Positions 1 to 9,752 of a stretch of DNA of 64,000 nucleotides are shown here, piece after piece. The notes under the pieces are model-generated. The model did no database searches, was not told where the DNA came from, and was given only the letters and a program-made list of their open reading frames with translations. Origin of the DNA: Mucor racemosus (lineage: Eukaryota; Mucoromycota; Mucoromycetes; Mucorales; Mucoraceae). How positions within the stretch are numbered: position 1 is the stretch's first letter; each line of letters opens with the position of its first letter. The position numbers and the translations under genes were made by a program. The stretch spans positions 1,178,001-1,242,000 of the forward strand of contig JAPEHQ010000016.1 of NCBI GenBank assembly GCA_027405735.1, in the 5' to 3' direction.

Positions 1-2087
1 ATGCGTTCTATGTCATTTTGTATGAAATGAAGCACATATTAAATGAAAGTGATATTGCCACAACACTTTTTATTACCTCTGCTATGGCCAACAAATAATA
101 ATCCCATAAAATTGATGCATGTACGATTTATTTGTACCAGATCAATAATTGTTTATTTGAAACCCCGGTTCCAGGCACGTATTTTTTTATTGGCTTATAT
201 TGAATTTCAGATTTTGGTTTTTGGTTTTTAGATGTTCGTTTCAAGTGTATAAAATGCAAATAATGTACTGCAGTTATTGAGAGCACTCATGATTATTTAT
301 CAATAATATTCCGCAAATCTTGTATCAAGTTTCTTTGAAAAATAAAATGAATTAGACATTTAACTGTGCGAGACGTCAAAAGTTTAAGGTATTTTATTAT
401 GTCTGCTACGCATATGGGAAAATTCCTTGAAAAGTAGCAAAAATCATTAAGAGTTTGTTTATTATTGAATGTTTGTAACCTGCAATTTCCTTAGAAAAAA
501 TTAAAAAGGGCATTGAATTTCATCGAATTGATACATAATTCTATGGAAGAAAGGTCTAGTAGCCAAACCATGCAAATAACTCTATATACATATATGCAAT
601 TGTGCATCTATTTTTGGGAGGTCGAGATGCGCATACACCACAAATTCCCTTATGTACACATCCAAAGTTTCATGCAGACATAAAGTTAAGTCGCAGTGCA
701 ATATTGGAATTCAGTATTAGTCGCTTCAAATATATTATGCAATAAGTGTGATTTAATTAAAACATTTTTTAAGGATTAATTGAATCTGTTAAAAATACTT
801 TTGGAAAATTTGTTATATGTCACTAATATTTCCCAAACGTTTGGTACATTATATATCAGCTTTGATTTATTACCTCTTAAGGGTATACGTTTCTTGATAA
901 GATAAACATTTCATATTAATTTGCGATCTAATTACGAAACAAAAGCGCAATAAGTTAATGTGTAAAAATGCAAAAACAGAAACTTTGAGGATTTTCTCCC
1001 AGCCTTAAAACTAAATTTAGGTTAATCTGTTTAACAGAAGTTATTTTACAAGATATAAAGAGTGCATACCAATTTTTTGCTTTGTTTCCATTCCAATAAA
1101 TTTGCACCTAAACGCCCATTTTTATAGACAGTGCCGACTTTTGGGCTTAGACGTTTTTGCGAATTTTAACTCGAAAAGTAGCCCGAAATCGCTCAGAATA
1201 AGTTCCAATGAATTGCAGGAACATCTATTAATGATCCTATATCATTCTTGGACATTTTTACGATCGTAAAAAAATCGATAATTTCGACCACTTTTCCATG
1301 AGGGATACCTCATGAAAAATTGAAAAAATCAGTTAATGCAATTTTTCTCCCAAAAATCAACATTTTTTACTAATATAAGTTATATTACAAAATGTTTGTA
1401 AAAGCCATACCTTTTATTTTCAAGCACTGGATTGAGTGTTACATATTCTAAAAATAGACTTTTATGGCAAAAACCAATTTTAGGTTTTTCACAAATAACA
1501 TTTTACAGAAGCCTTTTATTCATGTAACATTAATACCATAAAATAGATAATTAAAATATGTACCAAAAAGCTTAAAACATCAAAGCAATTCAGATACTTT
1601 TTTCCTTATAAAAATGTCGAAAACCAATTTTCTGATGTCAAAAGTTCTAGAGTGAATCATTTTGAAAATATGGAGTTTGAGGTCCGCTACACTCAAAAAG
1701 CAGCTTCAGCCATTTTCGATGAATTCTAATTCATTTTGAGATATATCATAAATATTATTTTTTTATTTATTATTTCTATAATATGTACATCATTTGATGA
1801 ATATTTCGAAGCCGCAACGCATTGTAAAACTTGGACTTTAAGTAAAGTGGGATGTGGGCACAAAGGAGTCTGGGGTGTGTGCGCAACCCTGCCCATTATT
1901 TAAACAAAATATGAAAAGCATATCAACTGAGCAGATCCATTGTTGGGTAATCATAGCTTCTTTAGGTGTATCAAGGCCTTGAGCTCTTACTTTCCTGATT
2001 ATAATATTACATGATATAAAATGTATGTGATTAGCGAAATTTTATTCGACATTCTGTGTTCAAAAAACGATTTGTACCATCTGTATA
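1..2087. other. gene-poor AT-rich stretch
   Basis: I see no supported gene. Open frames here are short, AT-rich and lack recognisable motifs or splice-linked continuation. The texture (runs of A/T, fragments such as ATCGTAAAAAAATCG near 1263) resembles the decayed repeat DNA elsewhere in the window, but I could not align it to the repeat modules described below. Confidence 0.5.
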
Positions 2088-2089
2088 TA

Positions 2090-2115
2090 CAGTCGGGGTT
2101 ACTAATGTTTCATCC
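2090..2115 (+). repeat. left terminal inverted repeat of the Tc1 element
   Basis: This 26-base repeat is the exact reverse complement of 3411-3436. It is preceded by the TA target duplicate at 2088-2089. Confidence 0.95.
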
Positions 2116-2183
2116 ATTCCCTATTTTTTCTATTTTTTTTTTGTTATACTTTTCTTTCAAACTCTTTCTTTATTAATAAAACA

Positions 2184-3265
2184 ATGTCCAAAACTTTTGA
2201 AATTAACATCAAAAAATTGCAAGACCCAACAGGAACCAAGCAAGATGTAAAAAAAATGAAGCTTGGCGCAATTTTTTATTTAAAACAGCTTGGATTTAGC
2301 CAATATGACATTTCTACTATGATTGACATAAAGCGTCCTACAATCCAAAGTATCATATCCAGAGGAGATCAAACTGGTACTACTTTAACAGGAAAAAGTA
2401 CTGGAAGGCCATCTACCTTTGATGATTATACACAACGCCATTTGGAGCGATCAATAAGAATAGATCCCTTTCAAACATCAGAGACCATTACGGGGCAACT
2501 CAGAATGATGGGAAAAAATGTCTCTCGCTCGACAACAAGAAAATGGATAAGAAAGTTGGGCTTCAAGTACTATAAACCTGCTGTTAAACCCAAGTTAACA
2601 GAGGAACATAAAAAAATAGACTGGAATGGGCACAATTTCATATCAATTGGTCTAATGAACAATGGAGACAAGTGGTTTGGTCTGATGAGTCAAGATTTCG
2701 TATTTGTGGCAATGATGGTACACCATTAGTTCTAAGAAAACAAGGTGAAAGGTATGAGAGTTGCCATATATTACGTTCGGTAAAATTTGGTGATGGTAGT
2801 GTGATGGTTTGGTCTTGTTTTTGGGCTGGGGGTTTTGGACCTTTGGTCTTTATTGACGGAAATATGAATCAAGAATCATATATTGATGTATTGTCGCAAC
2901 ACTACATTCCATGGGTTCAAGACTTACATCAAAATGAAGGTACTAATTTTGTGTTTCAGGAGGATAATGCTACCTGTCATACAGGTGCATATGCAAAATG
3001 GTGGAAGAGATCACATTCAATGAATGTTATGGAGGACTGGCCATCACAAAGTCCTGATCTCAACCCCATTGAACATGTTTGGAGCGAGCTCGCTCGTAAA
3101 TTACGTAGCCGTAAACATCTAATTAATAATACCGAAGACCTTCGACGGGAACTTCTCGTCGCTTGGGAGAATATTGATGTTGAGTTCGCTGCCAAGTTAA
3201 TTGAAAGTATGCCCAAAAGATGCAAGGCAATTATAGATAGCAAGGGAGAAGCAACAAAATATTAG
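2184..3265 (+). pseudogene. Tc1-family transposase, single frameshift
   Basis: This DDE transposase would cut and paste the surrounding element. The first frame (ATG at 2184) encodes the N-terminal paired-like helix-turn-helix (about residues 20-130, with a GRPSTF linker). The second frame (to TAA at 3263-3265) encodes the catalytic domain with D in VWSDESRF, D in FQEDNATCH and E in NPIEHVW. I count 35 residues between the second D and the E, so DD35E rather than the more usual DD34E. The frames join across an A7 run at 2610-2616. One missing A there restores a continuous protein; the -1 frame reads NRLEWAQFHINW before VVWSDES. A decayed copy or a homopolymer sequencing error is simplest. A programmed -1 shift is possible but the heptamer (T AAA AAA) is poor. 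Confidence 0.85.
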
Positions 3266-3410
3266 TTTTATTATTTTATTTTTACTTTCAAGTAATAAAC
3301 ATATATATCTTATTTTTGACGAAGTATAGAATTATCAGAGACTTGCAATAAAGAGCAAACCAAATTTGAAAATAGGTGTTCATTATATTTTCATTTTCTT
3401 AATTTTTTTT

Positions 3411-3436
3411 GGATGAAACATTAGTAACCCCGACTG
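3411..3436 (-). repeat. right terminal inverted repeat of the Tc1 element
   Basis: This 26-base repeat is the exact reverse complement of 2090-2115. It is followed by TA at 3437-3438. Confidence 0.95.
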
Positions 3437-3438
3437 TA

Positions 3439-3898
3439 GTTAACAAGCATTATAATTAATGTAATGGGCAAAATGACGATAATCGCTACCATGACATCAG
3501 AGCGATTATAATGGTCTACATTTAATCATGCTACTTTTTGACGATTATATAATTGTAACAAAATGTTAATATCAACATGAGATAAATTATATACTGAATA
3601 TATCATGTTGAATAATCGCAATGATCATCACCCAATATAAATCTCAAGCTATATGAACCCCTCTCCCTGCGCGTGCTATGTCTAAATTTGATGTATCTGA
3701 CATATGAAAATTCGAAACATTGCACAAGGTGCTTTTATTGGTTTAAACAGAACAAAAAGATATACTATTTGAACCCGAATATAGGCATAAAACGTTTAAC
3801 TCTCCCTATAAATCCGTTTTTTTTTTGGGGGGGTTATTATTCCTTTTTCTTCCTCTCTTTTTTCTTTCTTCTTTCTCTATTTATTTATATTTACAAAA
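3439..3898. other. intergenic, upstream region of the GPC acyltransferase
   Basis: I see no gene. The last 80 bases (about 3815-3895) form a T/C-rich tract broken by a G7 run, ending in ATTTACAAAA just before the ATG. This is a typical pyrimidine-rich fungal leader, so the stretch probably holds the promoter and 5' UTR of the gene at 3899. Confidence 0.5.
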
Positions 3899-5212
3899 AT
3901 GACTCTTAAACAAGACACTTTAAGTGAATTGAACGATAAAGATCTACTAGATACAACTGTAGCAGCAGCGGCGGCGGAAACAGCTTCGGCTTCAGGTATC
4001 AAAAACTTTGGTAACGAGGATATGTTCTCTTTGGATGAATGGGAGACATCGGATTTCATATCAGAAAACGATTTCGATATGATTGATATGTTATCAGCGG
4101 CTTTAGATCAAGTTACAAATCAATTAGAAGACAAACAACGCGAGTTTATAACAAAATCGTCAGAATGGACCAACAAAACTAGGGACAGTATTAAAACACA
4201 AACAAAGAAACTAGAAGACCAACGATCTCGAATTCAAGAATTATTGGTGAGACAATATCACAAAATTGATAAACGTATGAATCGTGATGCCAAAACAGTG
4301 CAATTAAGGGATAAGGTCTCTTTCGTGGTGGGTGTCGGCAATGCCTGTGTTGCACCCGCGCTCGCATTGCGCTATCCCAGTTTGATACCCTCCTATTATA
4401 GCGTACAACTCATCATTCTATTAATACTGCGTTATGTGATTTATCGCTCTAAACGATGGCATTACTTTATTTTCGATATATGTTACTTTGTGAATGCAAT
4501 GACAATGCTTTTCTTATGGGCTTATCCTACCTCGAAACTATTGTTTTTGGCCTCTTTTTGTATGACAAACGGACCGGTTGCATGGGCCATCATCACATGG
4601 AGAAACTCATTGGTATTTCACTCTTTGGATAAGGTCACATCTGTGTTCATTCACATATTCCCCCCTTTGGTAATGTATTGTATAAGATGGATGCCAGAGC
4701 TTCAACAAGACATTTACTGTGATAATACACCTTTTGTTACATCTTACCGCGATGCAAGATTTCCTGCCTTAAATGACATGGAATTACCAACCTTCAAACA
4801 TGTTATGGTCTACTCAACATTGGCTTACGGCATTTGGCAAGCACTTTATTATTTATTTATTATGGTTGGAAGAAGAGATAAAGTAGAATCTGGATTAAGA
4901 TTAACATCCTATTCTTGGTTATTGGATGATACACATGGCAAAAAAGGATTTATTCAAAATATGGCATTCATGTTTGGACCCAAATGGAAATCAGAAATGT
5001 TCATGTTGTTGCAATTGGTCTACAACATTGCAACATCGATTCCAACCTACTTTTTATTCAGATATTTTTGGCTGCATACAACTTTTTTGATTGTCATGTT
5101 TGCAGTTAGTGTTTGGAATGGGGCAAATTATTATATTGAAGTATTTTCGAGAAGATATATTTCAGAAATTGAAAGTATAAAAGAAGAAGATGAAAAATTA
5201 AAAGCTAAATAA
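3899..5212 (+). CDS. GPC1: glycerophosphocholine acyltransferase (Gpc1, DUF2838 family)
   Basis: Single-exon gene of 437 residues. The family is known to transfer an acyl group from acyl-CoA to glycerophosphocholine, making lysophosphatidylcholine for phosphatidylcholine remodelling in the ER membrane. The sequence shows an acidic soluble N terminus with an Ala-rich patch, a charged helical segment (about 75-135, probable coiled coil), then a multi-pass membrane region from about residue 140. The conserved DUF2838 blocks are visible: RSKRWHYFIFDICYFVN, FCMTNGPVAWAI and FHSLDKVTSVFIHI(F)PP. A Lys/Glu-rich tail follows. The start at 3899 follows a pyrimidine leader and AAAA. The stop lies only 16 bases from the stop of the convergent J-protein gene. 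The family call is strong; enzyme activity is inferred from homology. Confidence 0.9.
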   Translation: MTLKQDTLSELNDKDLLDTTVAAAAAETASASGIKNFGNEDMFSLDEWETSDFISENDFDMIDMLSAALDQVTNQLEDKQREFITKSSEWTNKTRDSIKTQTKKLEDQRSRIQELLVRQYHKIDKRMNRDAKTVQLRDKVSFVVGVGNACVAPALALRYPSLIPSYYSVQLIILLILRYVIYRSKRWHYFIFDICYFVNAMTMLFLWAYPTSKLLFLASFCMTNGPVAWAIITWRNSLVFHSLDKVTSVFIHIFPPLVMYCIRWMPELQQDIYCDNTPFVTSYRDARFPALNDMELPTFKHVMVYSTLAYGIWQALYYLFIMVGRRDKVESGLRLTSYSWLLDDTHGKKGFIQNMAFMFGPKWKSEMFMLLQLVYNIATSIPTYFLFRYFWLHTTFLIVMFAVSVWNGANYYIEVFSRRYISEIESIKEEDEKLKAK

Positions 5213-5228
5213 AATATATTGTAAATTA

Positions 5229-5873
5229 TCAGGCCTCGTCTTGCTTGTCTTCATTTCTAAATTGTTTCATTCTATTGTCAATAACCCTTTTAACGCCTCT
5301 ATCATTTCCAAATAATTTGGCTTCTGTGCGTGCCTTTTTCAAATCCTGACTAGATTTAAAGTGATGTTGATCAGCTGCATTTAACATAGTCGCATGTGAA
5401 GATTGAAAATAGAAAAAATTAGCAGTGGCTATCATAACGACTACTCCTGCAAGGATAGACATAAACGTTGCGTTATTAGTGTATTGAGTAGTAGCAGTAG
5501 ATGATGAAGAAGAGGAAGGTGGCTCTGCCCAATGTGCATTTGTATATGATGCTGGTCTGTAACCAGGTGGTGGATATCTGCTTTGTGAAGCATTGGTACC
5601 CCATCCGTAACCTGACTTGATATAATATGACCTTCTATTTGGATCAACTAATAATTCATATGCTTGCACCAATTCTTGGAATTTAGCCAAGTCTCCAGTT
5701 GATTTCCTATCTGGATGTAATTGTTTAGCTAGTTCTTTATATCTTTGCTTTATTTCCGCTGTAGATGCTGATTCATTTAATGATAAAACTTCAAATGGTG
5801 ATTTGATTTTTTTTGCACTTGCATAAAACCTCTTTGAACATACTGGGCGGCAGTTTTTTAATAAGGTATTCAT
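5229..5873 (-). CDS. mitochondrial J-domain (DnaJ-type) co-chaperone
   Basis: Intronless, 214 residues. The N terminus (MNTLLKNCRPVCSKRFYASAKK) is rich in Arg/Lys/Ser and lacks acids, a probable mitochondrial presequence. The J domain spans about residues 25-90 with the diagnostic HPD at 53-55, so it should stimulate ATP hydrolysis by an Hsp70. A Ser/Thr-rich linker leads to one hydrophobic segment (about 137-157) and a charged tail. The domain order (presequence, J domain, single membrane span) resembles yeast Jid1-type inner-membrane J proteins, but orthology is inference. It is convergent with the acyltransferase gene, with overlapping 3' ends very likely. Confidence 0.85.
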   Translation of the reverse strand: MNTLLKNCRPVCSKRFYASAKKIKSPFEVLSLNESASTAEIKQRYKELAKQLHPDRKSTGDLAKFQELVQAYELLVDPNRRSYYIKSGYGWGTNASQSRYPPPGYRPASYTNAHWAEPPSSSSSSTATTQYTNNATFMSILAGVVVMIATANFFYFQSSHATMLNAADQHHFKSSQDLKKARTEAKLFGNDRGVKRVIDNRMKQFRNEDKQDEA

Positions 5874-7470
5874 TATTATTTATGTATGGGAAAAAGGGTA
5901 AACAGATTAGAGACGATGCCGTACATTTAGCTTTAATTGAGCTGTGACGCCAATAAATAAAGCGGAGCAATAGTATAGCCTCCCCGCATAAATTCGAATT
6001 AAATTAATTGAATATTTAGCATAAGCTGGTCAACACCACTACGCGGTGTACAGCTGGTGCTGCCGCAGGCTTGTTTCAATTATAAGAAGCTTTTCATCGT
6101 ACTGTGCCAATAGTTAGAATAATATTTAATGATAATGCAAAGACAAGTTACTGAACAATTGCATCGCTTTTTTTTTTTGTATATTCTTCTTCTCCTCTTC
6201 ATTCATTCTATTGTCCTCCTCCTTCTTCTTCTTCTTTTTGATCTTTCTTCTTCATCCTCTTTGTTTGGGTGTGCGCTATCCTTTTTTTATTTAAGTCATT
6301 GTATTTATTTAATTTTGGCTATGAAATACGACCATATGGTTTTAAAAATAAAGTGTTATGCATGCATTTTGATACTGAACAATCCCGAGAAAAATGATAT
6401 ATATTAGAATCCAGTATTAGCTTTTGATAATACTCAAAAGCAATTGTCGTTTCTGGTGACAAATATAGAAATTGACAAAAAATAGAGCTGAAAACCTCGA
6501 AACAAAAAACACTGCTTCATTTTGGTCCAACTCATCAATGATGTGCATTATTATTATTTATCGATATTCCATCTTTTAATTTCCATAAAAACTCTTTAAA
6601 GGTAGCATTTTCCAAAATGAAAAAGATCTCATTTTCTTAAGAATTCGAAAAAAAGTAGCGACAACTTGAAAAGGTGCTAGAATTGTTCATGGTATTTTTC
6701 TGCAAAAGAAATGCTTATCTCGCAGTTGATACAGAGGATTGTTGGGATACAAATAAATGAACAATGGTTGGGTGAAATCTGTTTGATCTAGTCTGATCAA
6801 TGTAATTTATGGACATTCCGATTTAAATCAAGGGTGACACCAACCAACAAGGAGGCAAACATACTATATTTCCATGTGATAAATGAATATATGTCATGAA
6901 TAGGCTTAGAGATCGCTTTAAATAGGCATTTGTGGCATTATTTCATATCAAGTCTGTTGCTAAGATGCGTTACATCGGTTGCTATGGAAACGATTTGTTA
7001 GAGATTCCAAGCATTTCTAGAATTATAGAAAATAAATTATATTAGCAGTAATGATAATTGACAAGGCAAATGTCTCAAGATGGATTGCATATGCAACTAG
7101 TAAGAAACGTGTTTTCAAATGCTCAAATTTATGCATCGTCGTTTTCGATATTTCATATGCCTGATGTCCACTCAAAATCTTTTTTTGGATTAAACCCAGC
7201 ATGATATATGAAATGTAACATTCCTTTTTGTAATGTTTCTTATCGAGAAAGTAAATAGATGTCTTTTGAGTGGTAGACAGTGCTCTCTCGTTACAGCATG
7301 TGACTTGATCACGCCCGGGGTGTGCTCTTGATTGGGTTCGTCTCTCCCCTTTTTTCAATCCATTTTGTTTGACCTGAAAAAAAAAAAAGCTTTTTCTTTC
7401 TTTTTTTACTTCTTTTTCTGTTTGTTTCTACTTTTTTTCCTTGAAACTATACCCTCAACAAGAAAAAACC
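5874..7470. other. intergenic, no gene supported
   Basis: A long pyrimidine tract rich in TTC/CTC triplets at about 6165-6265 looks like a fungal leader, but no credible coding region follows it. A 111-residue minus-strand open frame at 7023-7358 has no motif and I do not accept it. The 3' end (7375-7440) is a poly-A/pyrimidine stretch that is probably the leader of the ethanolamine kinase gene. Confidence 0.4.
6978..6991. promoter_or_regulatory. possible RFX-type X-box
   Basis: GTTGCTATGGAAAC matches the palindromic X-box bound by RFX/Crt1 factors at nearly every position. It lies about 480 bases upstream of the ethanolamine kinase start. Function is not shown; a chance match cannot be excluded. 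Confidence 0.25.
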
Positions 7471-8999
7471 ATGCCACCAAACACTTCAAACAGACCATCT
7501 CATGATGACAACAATTTATCTGTCGAAGAATCTTTAAACCGACTTATTGAATCTACTCCTTATTTTGACATTGAAGTATCCAATACTGCCTTATTTGATG
7601 GCGCTTTCAAGGTTGTTTCTTGTGTATTTCCCAACTGGCAGTATGAAGATATTGGATTCGTTCAATGTAAGGATGGTATCACCAACCAATGTAAGTTTTT
7701 ACTGCTATAATTGTATATATTTAGAGCGATATTAACCTCTAAATCGTCTATAGTGGTCCGAGTAACTTACAAACCAACTGATTTTTCGGTACTTGTCCGT
7801 GCCTATGGTAAAGGATCTGAATTGATTATTGATCGCAAACAAGAAGTAGTTGTAAGTAATCTATTATAGGTAGTTAATAATACCCGTTTTGTGTAACATG
7901 TTATGATAGAATATCATTACCTTATCTGCTCAAAATATGTGCCCACCACTCTATGCTAGATTCAGAAATGGTTTAGTTTATGGATTTATTAAAGGAAAAG
8001 TATCTACAGTAGAGGAATTAGGACAAGAAAAGACAGCCGAATGGATTGCAAAGAAACTTGGCAAATGGCATCAAGTTCAATTACCTCAACAAAATATTAT
8101 CAAGTCTAACACAAGAGAACAAAAGTTATGGTCAACCATGTTCAAGTGGTTAGATCAAGGTAAATATTTTAATAGTGCGTCTATATTTGTTGGCATGGTG
8201 AAATTAATGAATCTTTTTTTTTTTTTTTTTTTTTTTTTTGTAATTTTTAGTACCTGAAAAGTATGAGAACCCCAAAACTCAATCCATCTTTGAAAATCGA
8301 TTTGATATCAAAAAGATCAGACAAGAGGTATTTTTAGTTGAGAATAAATCAAAAAAAAAAAAAAAAAAAAAAAAGTGGACTAATATTTTATCACTATATA
8401 GTTGGAATTCTTGATTCAAGAATTAGAAAAGCTTGATTCTCCTATTGTCTTTTCTCACAATGATTTATTATACGGCAACATCATTTACGACCAAGAAAAA
8501 GGTAATACACTTAAAAAAATTCTCAATCACCAGTCAATTTTTGACACACTTCATTTATACATATTAGGAGAAGCAAGTTTCATTGATTATGAGTATGGCT
8601 GTTATGCTTTCCGAGGATTTGATATTGGAAATCATTTTAATGAATTCGCTGGATTCGAATGCGAATATTGGAGATATCCTACAAAGGAATTCCAAATGAA
8701 ATGGTACGATTGGTATCTTACAGAGAACAATAATGGAGGTAAAATAATAAAACATCGTTATTATAACAGTGTTTAATGTATTTTTTTAAAAAAAAATTAT
8801 AGTCAAGCCTACCGAAGCAGAAAAGCAACAACTCTTCAAGGAAGTTGATGGATTCTCACTCGCATCACACTATTATTGGGGTCTATGGGCCATGATACAA
8901 TCTATGGTCTCTGACATTGATTTTAATTACATGGATTACGCTGTGCTTCGTTTCAATGAATATGATAAGCGTAAGAACGAAGTTTTGTCAGCCTTGTAA
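7471..8999 (+). CDS. EKI1: ethanolamine kinase (choline/ethanolamine kinase family)
   Basis: Exons 7471-7690, 7754-7851, 7910-8159, 8251-8327, 8402-8501, 8568-8738 and 8803-8999 give 370 residues with consistent phases. The enzyme phosphorylates ethanolamine with ATP, the first step of the CDP-ethanolamine (Kennedy) route. The kinase motifs are clear: FSHNDLLYGNIIYD (Brenner-type catalytic loop, exon 5) and FIDYEYGCYAFRGFDIGNHF followed by NEFAG (metal-binding region, exon 6). The FNEFAGFE wording and the C-terminal SHYYWGLWAMIQS block favour ethanolamine over choline kinase; substrate preference is still inferred. ATG at 7471 sits in AAAAACCATGCC after a pyrimidine leader; an in-frame TTG at 7441 is not needed. 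Intron 3 holds a T run of about 23 and intron 4 an A run of about 20. Confidence 0.9.
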
Positions 9000-9559
9000 A
9001 ATAAAAATAACTACTAAATACCACTTTCCCTCTCTCTCGTTGCTTTTCTCTGATAATACAATTAAATAAAGTTAATAATTTCCTCATATATACTAATAAA
9101 ACAGAAAATTTACATAATATTACACAAATTTTTTACTACTAACCAACAACCTGCCTCCTCCTTGTTTTAAAAGGACAATCCATGAAAACTTTTGGGTTTA
9201 TAATATAGTTTAAGATGTGAAAGCAAGGGTTATCGTATGTATGTTCTGTGTATATGTGCATTTTTGTATCAGTAAAGAAGTAAGTTGTCTTTTATGCGAT
9301 CTATAATGTATTTAAAGATTTTCGGGACTATCAGACATCAAATTGAAGTTACAGTTTACGACATAAATTTTGCATTGATTTCAAAAGCAGTTCGAAGCTT
9401 TTGGTATTTTTAGTATCTAGAAACGTAAAAATTGTTAAATAATAGGCATAATTTAGTTAATAGAACAAATAGCAATAAGCCTTGTTTATGTCAAATCTTC
9501 TGGTACCATAATATGCGCAAGATGTCTAGCTTTTATTTTGGTTATTTTGATTAAAAATA
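9000..9559. other. intergenic, 3' flank of ethanolamine kinase
   Basis: AT-rich, with no gene. From roughly 9480 onward there is weak similarity to module X of the repeat family (compare 53490-53560). Confidence 0.4.
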
Positions 9560-9751
9560 TACAAAGAAAAAAGGCAAATAGAAATTAGATCCAACCGAAA
9601 GCTACTCTGCATTTTATTTCAACAAAAAATACTGATTTTTCGTTGAGATAATCAAAATAACATTTCACACTATAGCTTATAGCCTATGAGTACTGAGTTC
9701 CAAAATCGATTTCATCAATATCATCACAAATCGATCCAAAAATGATTGAAA
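9560..9751 (+). repeat. repeat copy A1, left part (interrupted by the LINE)
   Basis: The stretch from GATCCAACCGAAAGCTACTC to the LINE insertion aligns with 53525-53680 in the right arm of the giant inverted repeat: the blocks TCGTTGAGATAATCAAAAT and CCAAAATCGAT recur in order. The copy resumes after the LINE at 15378. Confidence 0.8.
9738..9751 (+). repeat. LINE target-site duplication, left copy
   Basis: AAAAATGATTGAAA, identical to 15378-15391. The uninterrupted equivalent (GAAAATGATTCAAAAAAC) is seen at about 53668-53685. Confidence 0.9.
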
Positions 9752-9752
9752 C

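Larger units (their letters stand above)
2090..3436 (+). mobile_element. Tc1/mariner-type DNA transposon, 1347 bp
   Basis: The element is bounded by 26-bp perfect terminal inverted repeats (2090-2115 and 3411-3436, outermost bases CAGTCGGGGTTACTAATG) and flanked by TA dinucleotides at 2088-2089 and 3437-3438, the hallmark Tc1/mariner target duplication. Between the repeats lies one transposase gene on the plus strand. Perfect repeats and clear TA borders suggest a fairly recent insertion, although the transposase reading frame is interrupted once. Confidence 0.95.

Noticed and set aside
2603..2625. Programmed -1 frameshift in the Tc1 transposase
   Set aside because: The candidate site T AAA AAA does not allow re-pairing of the P-site tRNA, and Tc1 transposases are normally a single frame. 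An indel is simpler.
2977..3243. 88-codon minus-strand open frame antisense to the transposase
   Set aside because: It mirrors the transposase catalytic region and has no motif of its own.
5940..6085. Possible tRNA in the GC-richer patch with CACCACTACGCGGTG
   Set aside because: No cloverleaf, no GGTTCGAATCC-type T arm and no acceptor-stem pairing found. I found no tRNA or rRNA anywhere in the window.
7023..7358. 111-codon minus-strand open frame upstream of ethanolamine kinase
   Set aside because: Low-complexity, no motif, and it overlaps the probable promoter.
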